Part shown: positions 8,903 to 16,339 of the stretch, piece by piece
Layout of the letters: every line of letters begins with the position of its first letter
Position numbering within the stretch: the first letter of the stretch is position 1
Assembly: GCA_035632095.1 (NCBI GenBank)
Contig: DASQHM010000067.1
Location: 1-25,674 of the forward strand
Length of the DNA stretch: 25,674 nucleotides
Reading direction: 5' to 3'
Source: DASQHM01 sp035632095
GTDB lineage: Bacteria; Pseudomonadota; Alphaproteobacteria; Ferrovibrionales; Ferrovibrionaceae
Notes under the pieces: model-generated
Database searches by the model: none
Told to the model about the DNA's origin: nothing
Seen by the model: only the letters and a program-made list of their open reading frames with translations
Made by a program: the position numbers and the translations under genes

Positions 8903-9634
8903 ATGGGCGAGCCCGCGCTCAGCTTCGCCATTCCGTGCCACAACGAGCTCAGCAATCTGCCGGGCCTGTTGCAGCAATTGACCGCCGAAGCCGACAAGCT
9001 CGGCCGCGACTACGAGATCGTCATCGTCGACGATTGCTCGACAGACGGGTCGTGGGAGCTGCTGAAGCAACTCGCGGCGCAATATCCACGCCTTCGCGCG
9101 CTTCGCCTGTCGCGCAATTCGGGCGAGTCCGCCGCGAGCTTTACCGCCATGCGCGCGGCACGTGGCGGCGTCATCGTCACCCTTGACGCCGACCTGCAGA
9201 ACGATCCGCGCGATCTGCCGCGATTTCTCGCCGCGCTCGACGGCGCCGATTGCGTTTGCGGCACGCGCGTGGACTCGCGCGGCCAAGGCGACAACGTGCT
9301 CAAATTGGTGACTTCGCGCATTTCCAACGCGATCCGCGGCTGGGTGCTGGGCGACACTGTGAGCGACGCGGGCTGCACCTATCGCGCATTCCGGCGCGAG
9401 ACGATCACCGACTTGCCGTTCTTCAAGGGAATTCACCGCTTCCTGCCGATCCTGGTGGCGTTTCGCGGCTACAAGCTCGCCGAGGTGGCGGTCACCAACC
9501 GCCCGCGCACCGGCGGCCGCAGCCACTACGGGCTCTTCGATCGCGCCGGCGCCGTCATCGACATGTTCGCCGTCCGCTGGCTCAAATCGCGCATGATTTC
9601 CTTCCATGTCGCCGAGCGATATCCGCCGGAGTGA
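8903..9634 (+). CDS. Family 2 glycosyltransferase, DPM1/ArnC-like, short soluble form
   Basis: The protein is 243 aa. The GT-A fold is clear: LSFAIPCHNELSNLP at the N-terminus, IVIVDDCSTDGSWELL (39-54) for nucleotide binding, and LDADLQNDP with the metal-binding D95-x-D97. Relatives transfer a sugar from a nucleotide donor to polyprenyl phosphate (DPM1: dolichol-P-mannose; ArnC: undecaprenyl-P-aminosugar). ArnC-type proteins usually carry C-terminal membrane helices; this one stops soon after RWLKSRMISFHVAERYPPE without a convincing transmembrane pair, as in soluble DPM1, which relies on small membrane partners. The start overlaps a GAGG sequence spanning the aminotransferase stop codon, and the LAB_N gene starts 5 nt after this stop, so the three are probably translated as a unit. 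Confidence 0.87.
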   Translation: MGEPALSFAIPCHNELSNLPGLLQQLTAEADKLGRDYEIVIVDDCSTDGSWELLKQLAAQYPRLRALRLSRNSGESAASFTAMRAARGGVIVTLDADLQNDPRDLPRFLAALDGADCVCGTRVDSRGQGDNVLKLVTSRISNAIRGWVLGDTVSDAGCTYRAFRRETITDLPFFKGIHRFLPILVAFRGYKLAEVAVTNRPRTGGRSHYGLFDRAGAVIDMFAVRWLKSRMISFHVAERYPPE

Positions 9635-9639
9635 ATGCC

Positions 9640-9963
9640 ATGACCGTCGCCGATTTCTTCGATCTGATCACCCAGGAGCACCGGGTATTCGGATTGGACT
9701 GGAGCTATCTGGTCCTGTTCGGATTGCTCGGCAACGCGACCTTTTCCATGCGCTTCCTGGTGCAATGGGTGCATTCCGAGCGCGCCAAGCGAAGCTTGAT
9801 ACCTCGGGTGTTTTGGCACCTCAGCATCGCCGGCAGCCTGATCATGCTGATCTACTTCGTGCTCCGGCGCGATCCGGTCGGCATTCTGGCGTACCTGCCG
9901 AACAGCCTGGTCTACATGCGCAATCTGCAGCTCTTGAAGCGCGAGACGGAAGCCGCGTCGTAG
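9640..9963 (+). CDS. LAB_N (lipid A biosynthesis N-terminal-like) small membrane protein
   Basis: A 107-aa protein with about three hydrophobic segments: SYLVLFGLLGNATFSMRFLVQW, FWHLSIAGSLIMLIYFVL and VGILAYLPNSLVYMRN. The pattern FSMRFLVQWVHSERAKRSLIP and PNSLVYMRNLQLL is the LAB_N domain, found at the N-terminus of some LpxB proteins and as stand-alone proteins beside lipid-sugar glycosyltransferases. No catalytic activity is established. GGAG (9628-9631) is 8 nt before the chosen ATG; an in-frame GTG at 9631 is a weaker alternative. It follows the GT2 gene by 5 nt and converges on the ArnT-like gene, whose stop is 12 nt away. A role as membrane partner or anchor for the soluble GT2 is my inference. 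Confidence 0.85.
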   Translation: MTVADFFDLITQEHRVFGLDWSYLVLFGLLGNATFSMRFLVQWVHSERAKRSLIPRVFWHLSIAGSLIMLIYFVLRRDPVGILAYLPNSLVYMRNLQLLKRETEAAS

Positions 9964-9975
9964 GACGAGCGCCGG

Positions 9976-11613
9976 CTATTGGTGCGCGCCGTTCAGCAGC
10001 GAAGGATTGGCGATCACGTCGCGATTGTGCCAGATCATCACGTCGTCGGTGCGAAACGGTTGGCTGTAGATGGGCGCGGCGGCGCCCGGCGGCGGCACAC
10101 GGTCGGGCGCATATCCGGCGATCAATGCACCGTCCGGGTGGGCGCGCACCCAATCGAGGATGTCGCCGCCGCGAAGCTCGGCGATCTCGACCTTGAGGCG
10201 CGGGTAGAAGTGATACTCGCCGTTGTACGATCCGGCGTGTCCGAGCGCCGTCCCCTGAGCCGCCAGCTTCCCGACTTCCGCGGCGATCGGGCGCACATCG
10301 AAGGCCGGCCAGCTCGCTTCGAAAAGCCCGTATCCAAGCGCCAGCATCCAAACGACGCTTCCAATCGCCAGGACACGTACATGCGCCGCGGCCGCCGCTG
10401 GCCGGGCGAGGACTATCGCCGCGGCAGCAAGCACAAAGAAGACCGCGGCAAACATCGGCGGCGCCGTCGCGACCCAAGCGGCGATGCCGTGGAGCCGCGT
10501 AGCGAAGGGCATCAACAGCCACGCAACGCCCGTCAACAGCAGCAGGCCGGGTAGAAACCAGTGCGAGGCCACGCGCCGGGGGACCTCGTCCAGCGCACGA
10601 GCCACCAGCAACGCGAACGCCGGCAGCAGCGGCAGCAAGTAGTGTGGCTGCTTGGCGCTGATCAGCGACAGAGCGACAAATGCAGGCACCGCCCAAGCGA
10701 GGCAAAGCCGCACGCCGGGATCGCCGCCGATCTGACGTATGCGCGACACGGCGCGCCACACCGGCGGCCACAGCGACCAGGGAAACAACATCAGCGGCAC
10801 GACAGGCAGATACCACCAGATCGGCCGCGGATGCTGGAACGAGCGCGAGAGGCTGTCGGCCGTCTGATGCAGGCCGATGGCCTTCCAATAGGCCGCGCCG
10901 CCCTTGAGCCCCGCCGGAATGAGCCATGCGAAGCCGACCACGAACGCAACCACGATCGCCAGGATGAACCCGAAGTACCACGCGCCCCACGACGGCGAGC
11001 GGTCGCTGGCCCACCACGGCGCCGCCAGGGCCACGCCGGCCACGGGCAGCAGCACCACCGGCCCCTTGGTCAGCGCCGCGAGGCCAAGCGCCACGCCGGC
11101 GATAAGAAACGGCGCGAGGCGCGCGCTGCGCCAGGCATCGATCAGCGCCGCTATGGCTACCAGCACCAGGGCCGACAAGATCACGTCCAGCATCACGGCG
11201 CCGGTGAAGAGCGCCCAGTACAATGTGCCTGCAAGGATGACCGGCGCAACGAACTGCGCGTTCCGCTCCGGCCAAAGCCGCCGCGCGATGCGCCGCGTGA
11301 GCAGCAGCGACAGCAACGCGAACAGCGGCCCGACGAGGCGCGGCCACCAATCGACGATGCCGAACAGGCGCCAGCCGATCTGGATCAGCCAGAACAGCAT
11401 CGGCGGCTTTTCAGCGTAAATATGTCCGTTGAGATACGGAACCCAATAGGAGTGCCGCCAAACCATCTCCCATGCCACGGCGGCATACCGGGTTTCGTCG
11501 ACGGGAATGAGCGGCCGGACGGCAAGGCTGCCGAGCGACGCCAACAGCCAGCACACCACCCAGGCGTGGCGTGACCAGTAAGGCGACTTTGCGCTCGAAG
11601 CGGCAGGTGTCAC
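9976..11613 (-). CDS. ArnT-like GT39 membrane glycosyltransferase
   Basis: With a GTG start at 11613 the protein is 545 aa, the usual size for ArnT/PMT-like enzymes. The first membrane helix (WVVCWLLASLGSLAV) is followed by RPLIPVDETRYAAVAWEM, in which D39-E40 in the first periplasmic loop is the family's catalytic/metal motif, and by YLNGHIYAEKPPMLFWL. About a dozen further hydrophobic segments lead to a soluble periplasmic tail rich in Gly, Ala and Pro. ArnT moves an aminosugar from undecaprenyl phosphate to lipid A; the acceptor here is not shown. The start is uncertain: no clear ribosome binding site is present, a longer frame would run through the divergent lipoprotein gene, and GTG codons near WVV are alternatives. 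It completes the logical set begun by the ArnB-, ArnC- and LAB_N-like genes on the other strand. Confidence 0.85.
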   Translation of the reverse strand: MTPAASSAKSPYWSRHAWVVCWLLASLGSLAVRPLIPVDETRYAAVAWEMVWRHSYWVPYLNGHIYAEKPPMLFWLIQIGWRLFGIVDWWPRLVGPLFALLSLLLTRRIARRLWPERNAQFVAPVILAGTLYWALFTGAVMLDVILSALVLVAIAALIDAWRSARLAPFLIAGVALGLAALTKGPVVLLPVAGVALAAPWWASDRSPSWGAWYFGFILAIVVAFVVGFAWLIPAGLKGGAAYWKAIGLHQTADSLSRSFQHPRPIWWYLPVVPLMLFPWSLWPPVWRAVSRIRQIGGDPGVRLCLAWAVPAFVALSLISAKQPHYLLPLLPAFALLVARALDEVPRRVASHWFLPGLLLLTGVAWLLMPFATRLHGIAAWVATAPPMFAAVFFVLAAAAIVLARPAAAAAHVRVLAIGSVVWMLALGYGLFEASWPAFDVRPIAAEVGKLAAQGTALGHAGSYNGEYHFYPRLKVEIAELRGGDILDWVRAHPDGALIAGYAPDRVPPPGAAAPIYSQPFRTDDVMIWHNRDVIANPSLLNGAHQ

Positions 11614-11731
11614 GACGACCGTGCGCGATGCGACAATCCGATGGCCGGGCCGACAATAGTCCGTGGCCGCCGGCAAAGTCGATAACGCTCCACACCACTG
11701 ATGCGAGAAAGCCGTTGGATTGTTGCGCGAC

Positions 11732-11760
11732 TTGCCGCCCCGCGCCGCGGAAGCGATGAT
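11732..11760 (+). promoter_or_regulatory. Possible promoter for the 106-aa lipoprotein gene
   Basis: TTGCCG (11732-11737) and GATGAT (11755-11760) are 17 nt apart, each matching consensus at 4 of 6 positions. The start would fall near 11767, about 30 nt before the ATG. In GC-rich DNA such matches can arise by chance. Confidence 0.3.
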
Positions 11761-11796
11761 GGCGAAACGGCCGATTTGCAAACATGGGTGGCGCAA

Positions 11797-12117
11797 ATGC
11801 GCGTGACGGCCACGATTGTCCTCGGATGCTTCTTGGCGGGTTGTTCGTCGACTCCTGTCTGGGTCCGGCCCGATGCGACGCCGACTCAAGTGGCGCGCGA
11901 CCAGCAGGAATGTTTCCGGCTGGCCAGCAGCGAAGCGCGAACGCAGATGTGGTGGCAAGACCCTAATGGGCCTTCGCCCTATACGCCAAATGACCAGTTT
12001 TGGACGACGCGCCGCAATCAGTACGAAATGGACTACGGGCTGCGCCAACGGCAGCTCTCGGATATCTGCATGAAGTCGCGCGGCTATCAGCTGCAGGAGC
12101 CCGGCAAAACCGGGTAG
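11797..12117 (+). CDS. Small predicted lipoprotein, 106 aa
   Basis: The N-terminus MRVTATIVLGCFLAGCSS is a lipoprotein signal peptide with lipobox LAGC (Cys16 lipidated). The mature part begins STPVWVRPDATPTQVARDQQ and is rich in Trp, Gln, Arg and Tyr (MWWQDPNGPSPYTPNDQFW); it ends DICMKSRGYQLQEPGKTG. The late Cys in C-MKSRGYQL resembles small alphaproteobacterial lipoproteins with a CM..KGY/RGY ending, probably disulfide-bonded to an earlier Cys (QQECFRL). No function is known. I chose this ATG because the signal peptide starts here; the frame extends further upstream without a signal. It is divergent from the ArnT-like gene and converges on the DauA-like gene, whose stop is 15 nt away. Confidence 0.72.
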   Translation: MRVTATIVLGCFLAGCSSTPVWVRPDATPTQVARDQQECFRLASSEARTQMWWQDPNGPSPYTPNDQFWTTRRNQYEMDYGLRQRQLSDICMKSRGYQLQEPGKTG

Positions 12118-12132
12118 CGGAGGCTCCCGGAT

Positions 12133-13266
12133 TCAGGCGCGAAGCCGCGACGGCGACAACATCGCCGGCGTGATGCCGAGATCGGCCAGATCGCCGGGCA
12201 ACGATCCGCCGGTCGCCAGGGCGCCGACGGCGCGGCCCATGGCCGGCGCCGTTTGAATGCCGTAGCCGCCTTGCCCCGCCAGCCAAAAGAAGCCGGGCTG
12301 CGCCGCGTCGAATCCTGCGACGATCGTCTTGTCGGCGACGAAGGACCTGAGGCCGGCCCATTTGCGTTCGACACGCGCGATCTTCAGGGTCGTCGCGCGT
12401 TCGATCCGGTCGACGCAGGTTGCGACGTCCAATTCCTCAGGCTGCACGTCGCATGGCGGCATGGGCGTTTCGTCCGCCGGCGAGGCGAGGAAACGCCCCG
12501 CATCGGGCTTGAAGTAGAAGCTCTCGTCGGCGTCGACGACCAGCGGATAGCGCGCTATGTCGAGGCCGGGCGGCGGCGGGAACACCAAGGCCGTGCGCCG
12601 TTTCGGCACCAGGCCGATGGGCTTCGCACCCGCCAATGCGCCGATTACATCGGCCCAGGCGCCGGCGGCGTTGACGACCACCGGCGCCGCGAATTCACCG
12701 GCGCTGGTGCGAATCTGCCAGCGCTCGCCGACGCGGCGCATTTCAATCACATCCGCGTCCGTGACGATCGCCGCGCCGCTCGCGCGGGCGCCGCGCAGGA
12801 AGCCCTGGTGCAAGGCATGCACGTCGATGCTCATGGAATCCGGTTCGGCGATGCCTGCGGCGGCATGCTCGCGACGAATCACCGGCACCCAGGCAAGGAT
12901 CTCGTCTGTCGTCAGGCGCTTGAGCGTGCGGACGAGCTTGCTGCCGTCTGCGTAGATCTTCTCCAGCGCCGGGATCTGCTCACGAGTCCCGATATAGAGC
13001 GCGCCGAGCGGCGTTAGCAGCGGCGTTTCGCTGAAGCCATGCGGCGGGTTCATGTAGAACGCGCGGCTGCCCGTGGTGAGAGCGCGGATCGCGGCGTTGC
13101 CATAGGTTTCGGAATAAAAGGCGGCGGAGCGTCCGGTGGTGTGATAACCGGGCTGGGCCTCGCGCTCGAGCACGATGACGTGCCCGCGCGGCGCCAGGTT
13201 GTAGGCGGCGCCTGCGCCGGCGATGCCGGCTCCGATGACGATAAAATCGGCTGTGCGCGCGTTCAT
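12133..13266 (-). CDS. dauA: FAD-dependent D-amino-acid dehydrogenase, DauA-like
   Basis: The protein is 377 aa. The dinucleotide-binding motif VIGAGIAGAGAAYNL starts at residue 10, followed by VIVLEREAQPGYHTTGRSAA and, later, VVNAAGAWADVIG, LVPKRRTALVF, DESFYFKPDAGRF, KWAGLRSFVADK and FFWLAGQGGYGIQTAPAMG, blocks that match, from memory, the D-arginine dehydrogenase DauA of Pseudomonas aeruginosa across the whole length. DauA oxidatively deaminates D-arginine and other basic or hydrophobic D-amino acids to 2-keto acids using FAD and passes electrons to the respiratory chain. The DauB partner is not present here, so substrate range is inferred. The ATG at 13266 was chosen because the conserved domain begins immediately after it; longer upstream frames are low in complexity. 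It is divergent from the amidase gene. Confidence 0.85.
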   Translation of the reverse strand: MNARTADFIVIGAGIAGAGAAYNLAPRGHVIVLEREAQPGYHTTGRSAAFYSETYGNAAIRALTTGSRAFYMNPPHGFSETPLLTPLGALYIGTREQIPALEKIYADGSKLVRTLKRLTTDEILAWVPVIRREHAAAGIAEPDSMSIDVHALHQGFLRGARASGAAIVTDADVIEMRRVGERWQIRTSAGEFAAPVVVNAAGAWADVIGALAGAKPIGLVPKRRTALVFPPPPGLDIARYPLVVDADESFYFKPDAGRFLASPADETPMPPCDVQPEELDVATCVDRIERATTLKIARVERKWAGLRSFVADKTIVAGFDAAQPGFFWLAGQGGYGIQTAPAMGRAVGALATGGSLPGDLADLGITPAMLSPSRLRA

Positions 13267-13414
13267 GCCGCGAGAGATAGCGCAGCCTCGCGCGCGGCGC
13301 CAGCGCGGAAACTGCGGGTCCGCCGTCACGGCCGCCAATCCGTTCCGCTCATTGCGGCGATGGTCGGCACGAGCCACAATGCGGGCCGGGATGCGCATCG
13401 TGGGAGAAACGCCC

Positions 13415-14821
13415 GTGTCGGACGACCTAGCGTTCACCTCGGCTACCGAATTGCTGTCGCTTTATCGCGCCAAGAAAGTCTCTCCGATCGAGGCGACGAA
13501 GGCGGCGCTTTCCCGCATCGAACGCTTCAATCCGAAACTCAATGCCTATTGCCTGATCGATGCGGAAGGCGCGCTTGCGTCGGCGAAGCAATCGGAAGCG
13601 CGTTGGATGGCCGGCGCGCCGAAGGGGCTGATCGACGGCGTCCCGGCGTCGGTCAAGGACATCATCCTCACCAAAGGCTGGCCGACCTTGCGCGGCTCGA
13701 AGACCGTCGATCCGAAGGGTCCGTGGAACGACGATGCGCCGGCGACCGCCCGCTTGCGAGAGAACGGCGCTGTCATTCTCGGTAAGACCACCACGCCGGA
13801 ATTCGGCTGGAAGGGCGTCACCGACAGCCCGCTCACCGGCGTCACACGCAATCCCTGGAATCTCGACCGCACGCCGGGCGGATCGAGTGGCGGCGCGAGC
13901 GCCGCGGTCGCGGCCGGCATGGGCCAGCTCGCCATCGGCACCGACGGCGGCGGCTCGATCCGGATTCCTGCCGCCTTCACCGGCATCTTCGGTATCAAGC
14001 CGAATTTCGGCCGCGTGCCTGCATGGCCGCTTTCGCCCTTCGGCACGGTCGCGCATCTCGGGCCGATGACGCGCAACGTGGCCGATGGCGCGTTGATGCT
14101 GAACGTACTGGCGCAACCCGACGCCCGCGATTGGTTCTCGCTGCCTTACGAGGGCACCGATTGGACGAGGCATCTTGGCCGTGGCGTTAAGGGACTGAAG
14201 GTCGCGTTCAGCCCGACGCTCGGCTTCGCCAAGGTCGATCCGGAGGTCGCGGAGCTGGTGCAGCGGGCCGTGCGCGCCTTCGCCGAACTCGGCGCCCATG
14301 TGGAAGAGGTCACGCGCATCTTCGACGATCCGACGCCGGTGTTCTGGACGCATTGGCTGGTCGGCGCATTCAATGGACTTGGCGCTTTGCCGCCGGAAAA
14401 GCGGGCCATGCTCGATCCAGGCTTGCGGCGCTCGGTCGAGGAGGGCGAACGCATCGGCCTGAAGCAGTTCCTCGATGCGGTGAACGCGCGCGGTCGGCTC
14501 GGCGCAGAGATGCGGCTGTTCCATACGCGCTACGACTTGCTGCTGACGCCGTCCCTGGCGCTGCCCGCGTTTCCGGTCGGAAAGCTGGCGCCGCTTTCGA
14601 CCAACCGGCCGGAGGATTGGATCGGCTGGACCCCGTTCACGTATCCCTTCAATTTGTCGCAGCAGCCCGCCGCGACGGTGCCTTGCGGATTTACCGGCGA
14701 AGGCCTTCCCGCGGGCTTGCAGATCGTCGGCCCGATGCATCGGGAGGATCTCGTGTTCGCGGCGGCCCAGGCCTACGAAACGGCGCATCCGACGACGGCA
14801 AAGCGTCCGCCCATCGCATGA
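13415..14821 (+). CDS. Amidase-signature family hydrolase
   Basis: The protein is 468 aa from a GTG start. The Ser-cisSer-Lys triad of the amidase signature family is complete: K81 (PASVKDIILTKG), cis-Ser157 in PGGSSGGASAA and nucleophile S181 in GTDGGGSIRIPAAF. The family hydrolyses amide bonds of small molecules, or glutamine in GatA. There is no GatB/GatC here, and the C-terminal half (NLSQQPAATVPCGF) fits stand-alone amidases, so this is probably a catabolic or detoxifying amidase of unknown substrate. I preferred GTG at 13415 because GGGAGA (13402-13407) is 7 nt upstream, whereas the in-frame ATG at 13391 has no recognisable ribosome binding site. The stop overlaps the start of nnrDE as ATGA, implying translational coupling. 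Confidence 0.87.
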   Translation: MSDDLAFTSATELLSLYRAKKVSPIEATKAALSRIERFNPKLNAYCLIDAEGALASAKQSEARWMAGAPKGLIDGVPASVKDIILTKGWPTLRGSKTVDPKGPWNDDAPATARLRENGAVILGKTTTPEFGWKGVTDSPLTGVTRNPWNLDRTPGGSSGGASAAVAAGMGQLAIGTDGGGSIRIPAAFTGIFGIKPNFGRVPAWPLSPFGTVAHLGPMTRNVADGALMLNVLAQPDARDWFSLPYEGTDWTRHLGRGVKGLKVAFSPTLGFAKVDPEVAELVQRAVRAFAELGAHVEEVTRIFDDPTPVFWTHWLVGAFNGLGALPPEKRAMLDPGLRRSVEEGERIGLKQFLDAVNARGRLGAEMRLFHTRYDLLLTPSLALPAFPVGKLAPLSTNRPEDWIGWTPFTYPFNLSQQPAATVPCGFTGEGLPAGLQIVGPMHREDLVFAAAQAYETAHPTTAKRPPIA

Positions 14822-16287
14822 TCGAACTGCTCAGCGTCGCCGAGATGTCGCGCGCCGACGCGTTTGCGGTGGCGCATGGCGTCGCCGGCGAAACGCTCAT
14901 GGAAAATGCCGGCGCCGGCGTCGCCCGGGAAATCGCGCGCCGATGGTCGCCGCGGCCGGTCGTCGTGCTGTGCGGTCCCGGCAACAATGGCGGCGACGGC
15001 TTCGTCGCCGCCCGCCTGCTGAAGCGGGGCGGCTGGCCGGTGCGCGTCGCATTGTTTGGCGCGCGGGAGGCGCTGAAGGGCGACGCCTCGGCCATGGCCG
15101 CCCGCTGGGATGGCCCCATCGAGGGCCTGTCGCCCGATGCCTTGACCGGCGCCGGACTGATCGTCGACGCGCTGTTCGGTGCCGGGCTGGCGCGGCCGCT
15201 CGATGGCGCGGCGCTCGACACCATCCGCGCGGCCGCCGGCTCGGGAATCCCGATCGTTGCGGTCGATGTGCCAAGCGGCGTCCACGGGGATGGCGGCGCG
15301 GTCCTGGGTGGCGCGGCGCAAGCGCACGTCACGGTGACATTCCACTGTCGGAAGCCTGGGCATCTGCTGTTGCCCGGGCGCGGGCTCTGCGGCGAGACCG
15401 TGGTGGTGGACATCGGCATACCGCAAGCCGCGCTGTCCGAGATTGCGCCGAAGCAATGGGAGAACACACCCGCCGTTTGGGGCGCGGCCTTCCGCTGGCC
15501 GCGGCTGGATGGCCACAAGTACGACCGCGGCCACACGGTCGTCATATCCGGCGGGATCGATGCGACGGGCGCGGCCAGGCTCGCGGCCCGCGCGGCGCTT
15601 CGCGCCGGATCGGGCTTGGTGACGGCCGCGAGTCCGGTTGAGGCGCTGGCGGTGAATGCCGCCGCCTTGACCTCGGTCATGGTGCGAGGTTTTCGCGATT
15701 CCAATGACTTGGCCGGTTTGCTTCAGGACTCGCGTAAGAATGCAATCGTGGTCGGGCCAGGCAACGGTCTCACCGCCGCAACGCGCGCCAATGTTTTGGC
15801 GATCCTGGCAACCGGGCGCGCTGCCGTGCTCGATGCCGATGCTCTGACGGTGTTTGCCGAGGAACCGGCTGCGCTGTTCGCGGCAATTCGCGGTCCCTGC
15901 GTCCTGACCCCGCACGCCGGCGAGTTCGCACGGCTTTTTGGCCAAGGCGGCGACAAGCTCGAACGCGCGCGTTCGGGCGCGGCGGTATCGGGCGCAGTGC
16001 TGCTGTTCAAGGGCGCCGATACGGTCGTCGCGGCGCCGGACGGCCGCGCCGTCATCAACGCCAACGCGCCGCCGGAGCTGGCGACCGCGGGAGCGGGCGA
16101 CGTCTTGTCGGGATTGATCGGCGGGCTTTTGGCGCAGGGCATGCCGGCGTTCGAGGCCGCCGCAGCCGGCGCCTGGCTTCACGGCGAAACGGCAGCGAGT
16201 TTCGGCCCGGGTTTGATTGCCGAAGACCTGAGCGAAGTTCTGCCGGCGGTGTTGCGAAAACTGCGGGCATTGCTGCGGAATCCGTGA
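14818..16287 (+). CDS. nnrDE: Bifunctional NAD(P)HX epimerase / ADP-dependent NAD(P)HX dehydratase
   Basis: A 489-aa fusion of two repair enzymes. Residues 1 to about 215 are the YjeF_N epimerase, with LLSVAEMSRAD at the start, MENAGAG and GPGNNGGDGFVAARLL (53-68). Residues from about 230 are the ribokinase-like dehydratase, with HKYDRGHTVVISGG, PHAGEFARLF and the nucleotide-binding NAPPELATAGAGDVLSGL (ATAGAGDVL at 422-430). The epimerase interconverts R and S forms of hydrated NAD(P)H and the dehydratase converts the S form back to NAD(P)H at the cost of ATP/ADP hydrolysis. This is housekeeping metabolite repair in the cytoplasm. Its ATG overlaps the amidase TGA by 4 nt. The malonyl-CoA decarboxylase gene starts 52 nt downstream and may be on the same transcript. 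Confidence 0.93.
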   Translation: MIELLSVAEMSRADAFAVAHGVAGETLMENAGAGVAREIARRWSPRPVVVLCGPGNNGGDGFVAARLLKRGGWPVRVALFGAREALKGDASAMAARWDGPIEGLSPDALTGAGLIVDALFGAGLARPLDGAALDTIRAAAGSGIPIVAVDVPSGVHGDGGAVLGGAAQAHVTVTFHCRKPGHLLLPGRGLCGETVVVDIGIPQAALSEIAPKQWENTPAVWGAAFRWPRLDGHKYDRGHTVVISGGIDATGAARLAARAALRAGSGLVTAASPVEALAVNAAALTSVMVRGFRDSNDLAGLLQDSRKNAIVVGPGNGLTAATRANVLAILATGRAAVLDADALTVFAEEPAALFAAIRGPCVLTPHAGEFARLFGQGGDKLERARSGAAVSGAVLLFKGADTVVAAPDGRAVINANAPPELATAGAGDVLSGLIGGLLAQGMPAFEAAAAGAWLHGETAASFGPGLIAEDLSEVLPAVLRKLRALLRNP

Positions 16288-16339
16288 GAACTTTTGGCGT
16301 GTGCTTGCGGGCGCTGGGCGCTTCCGCCACCATCGGACC

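Noticed and set aside
11614..12048. An N-terminal extension of the ArnT-like protein to 690 aa
   Set aside because: The extra residues are Arg-rich without membrane helices and would overlap the divergent lipoprotein gene, which has its own signal peptide and start.
13391..13414. ATG at 13391 as the amidase start
   Set aside because: It lacks a ribosome binding site, while GGGAGA is placed correctly for the GTG at 13415.
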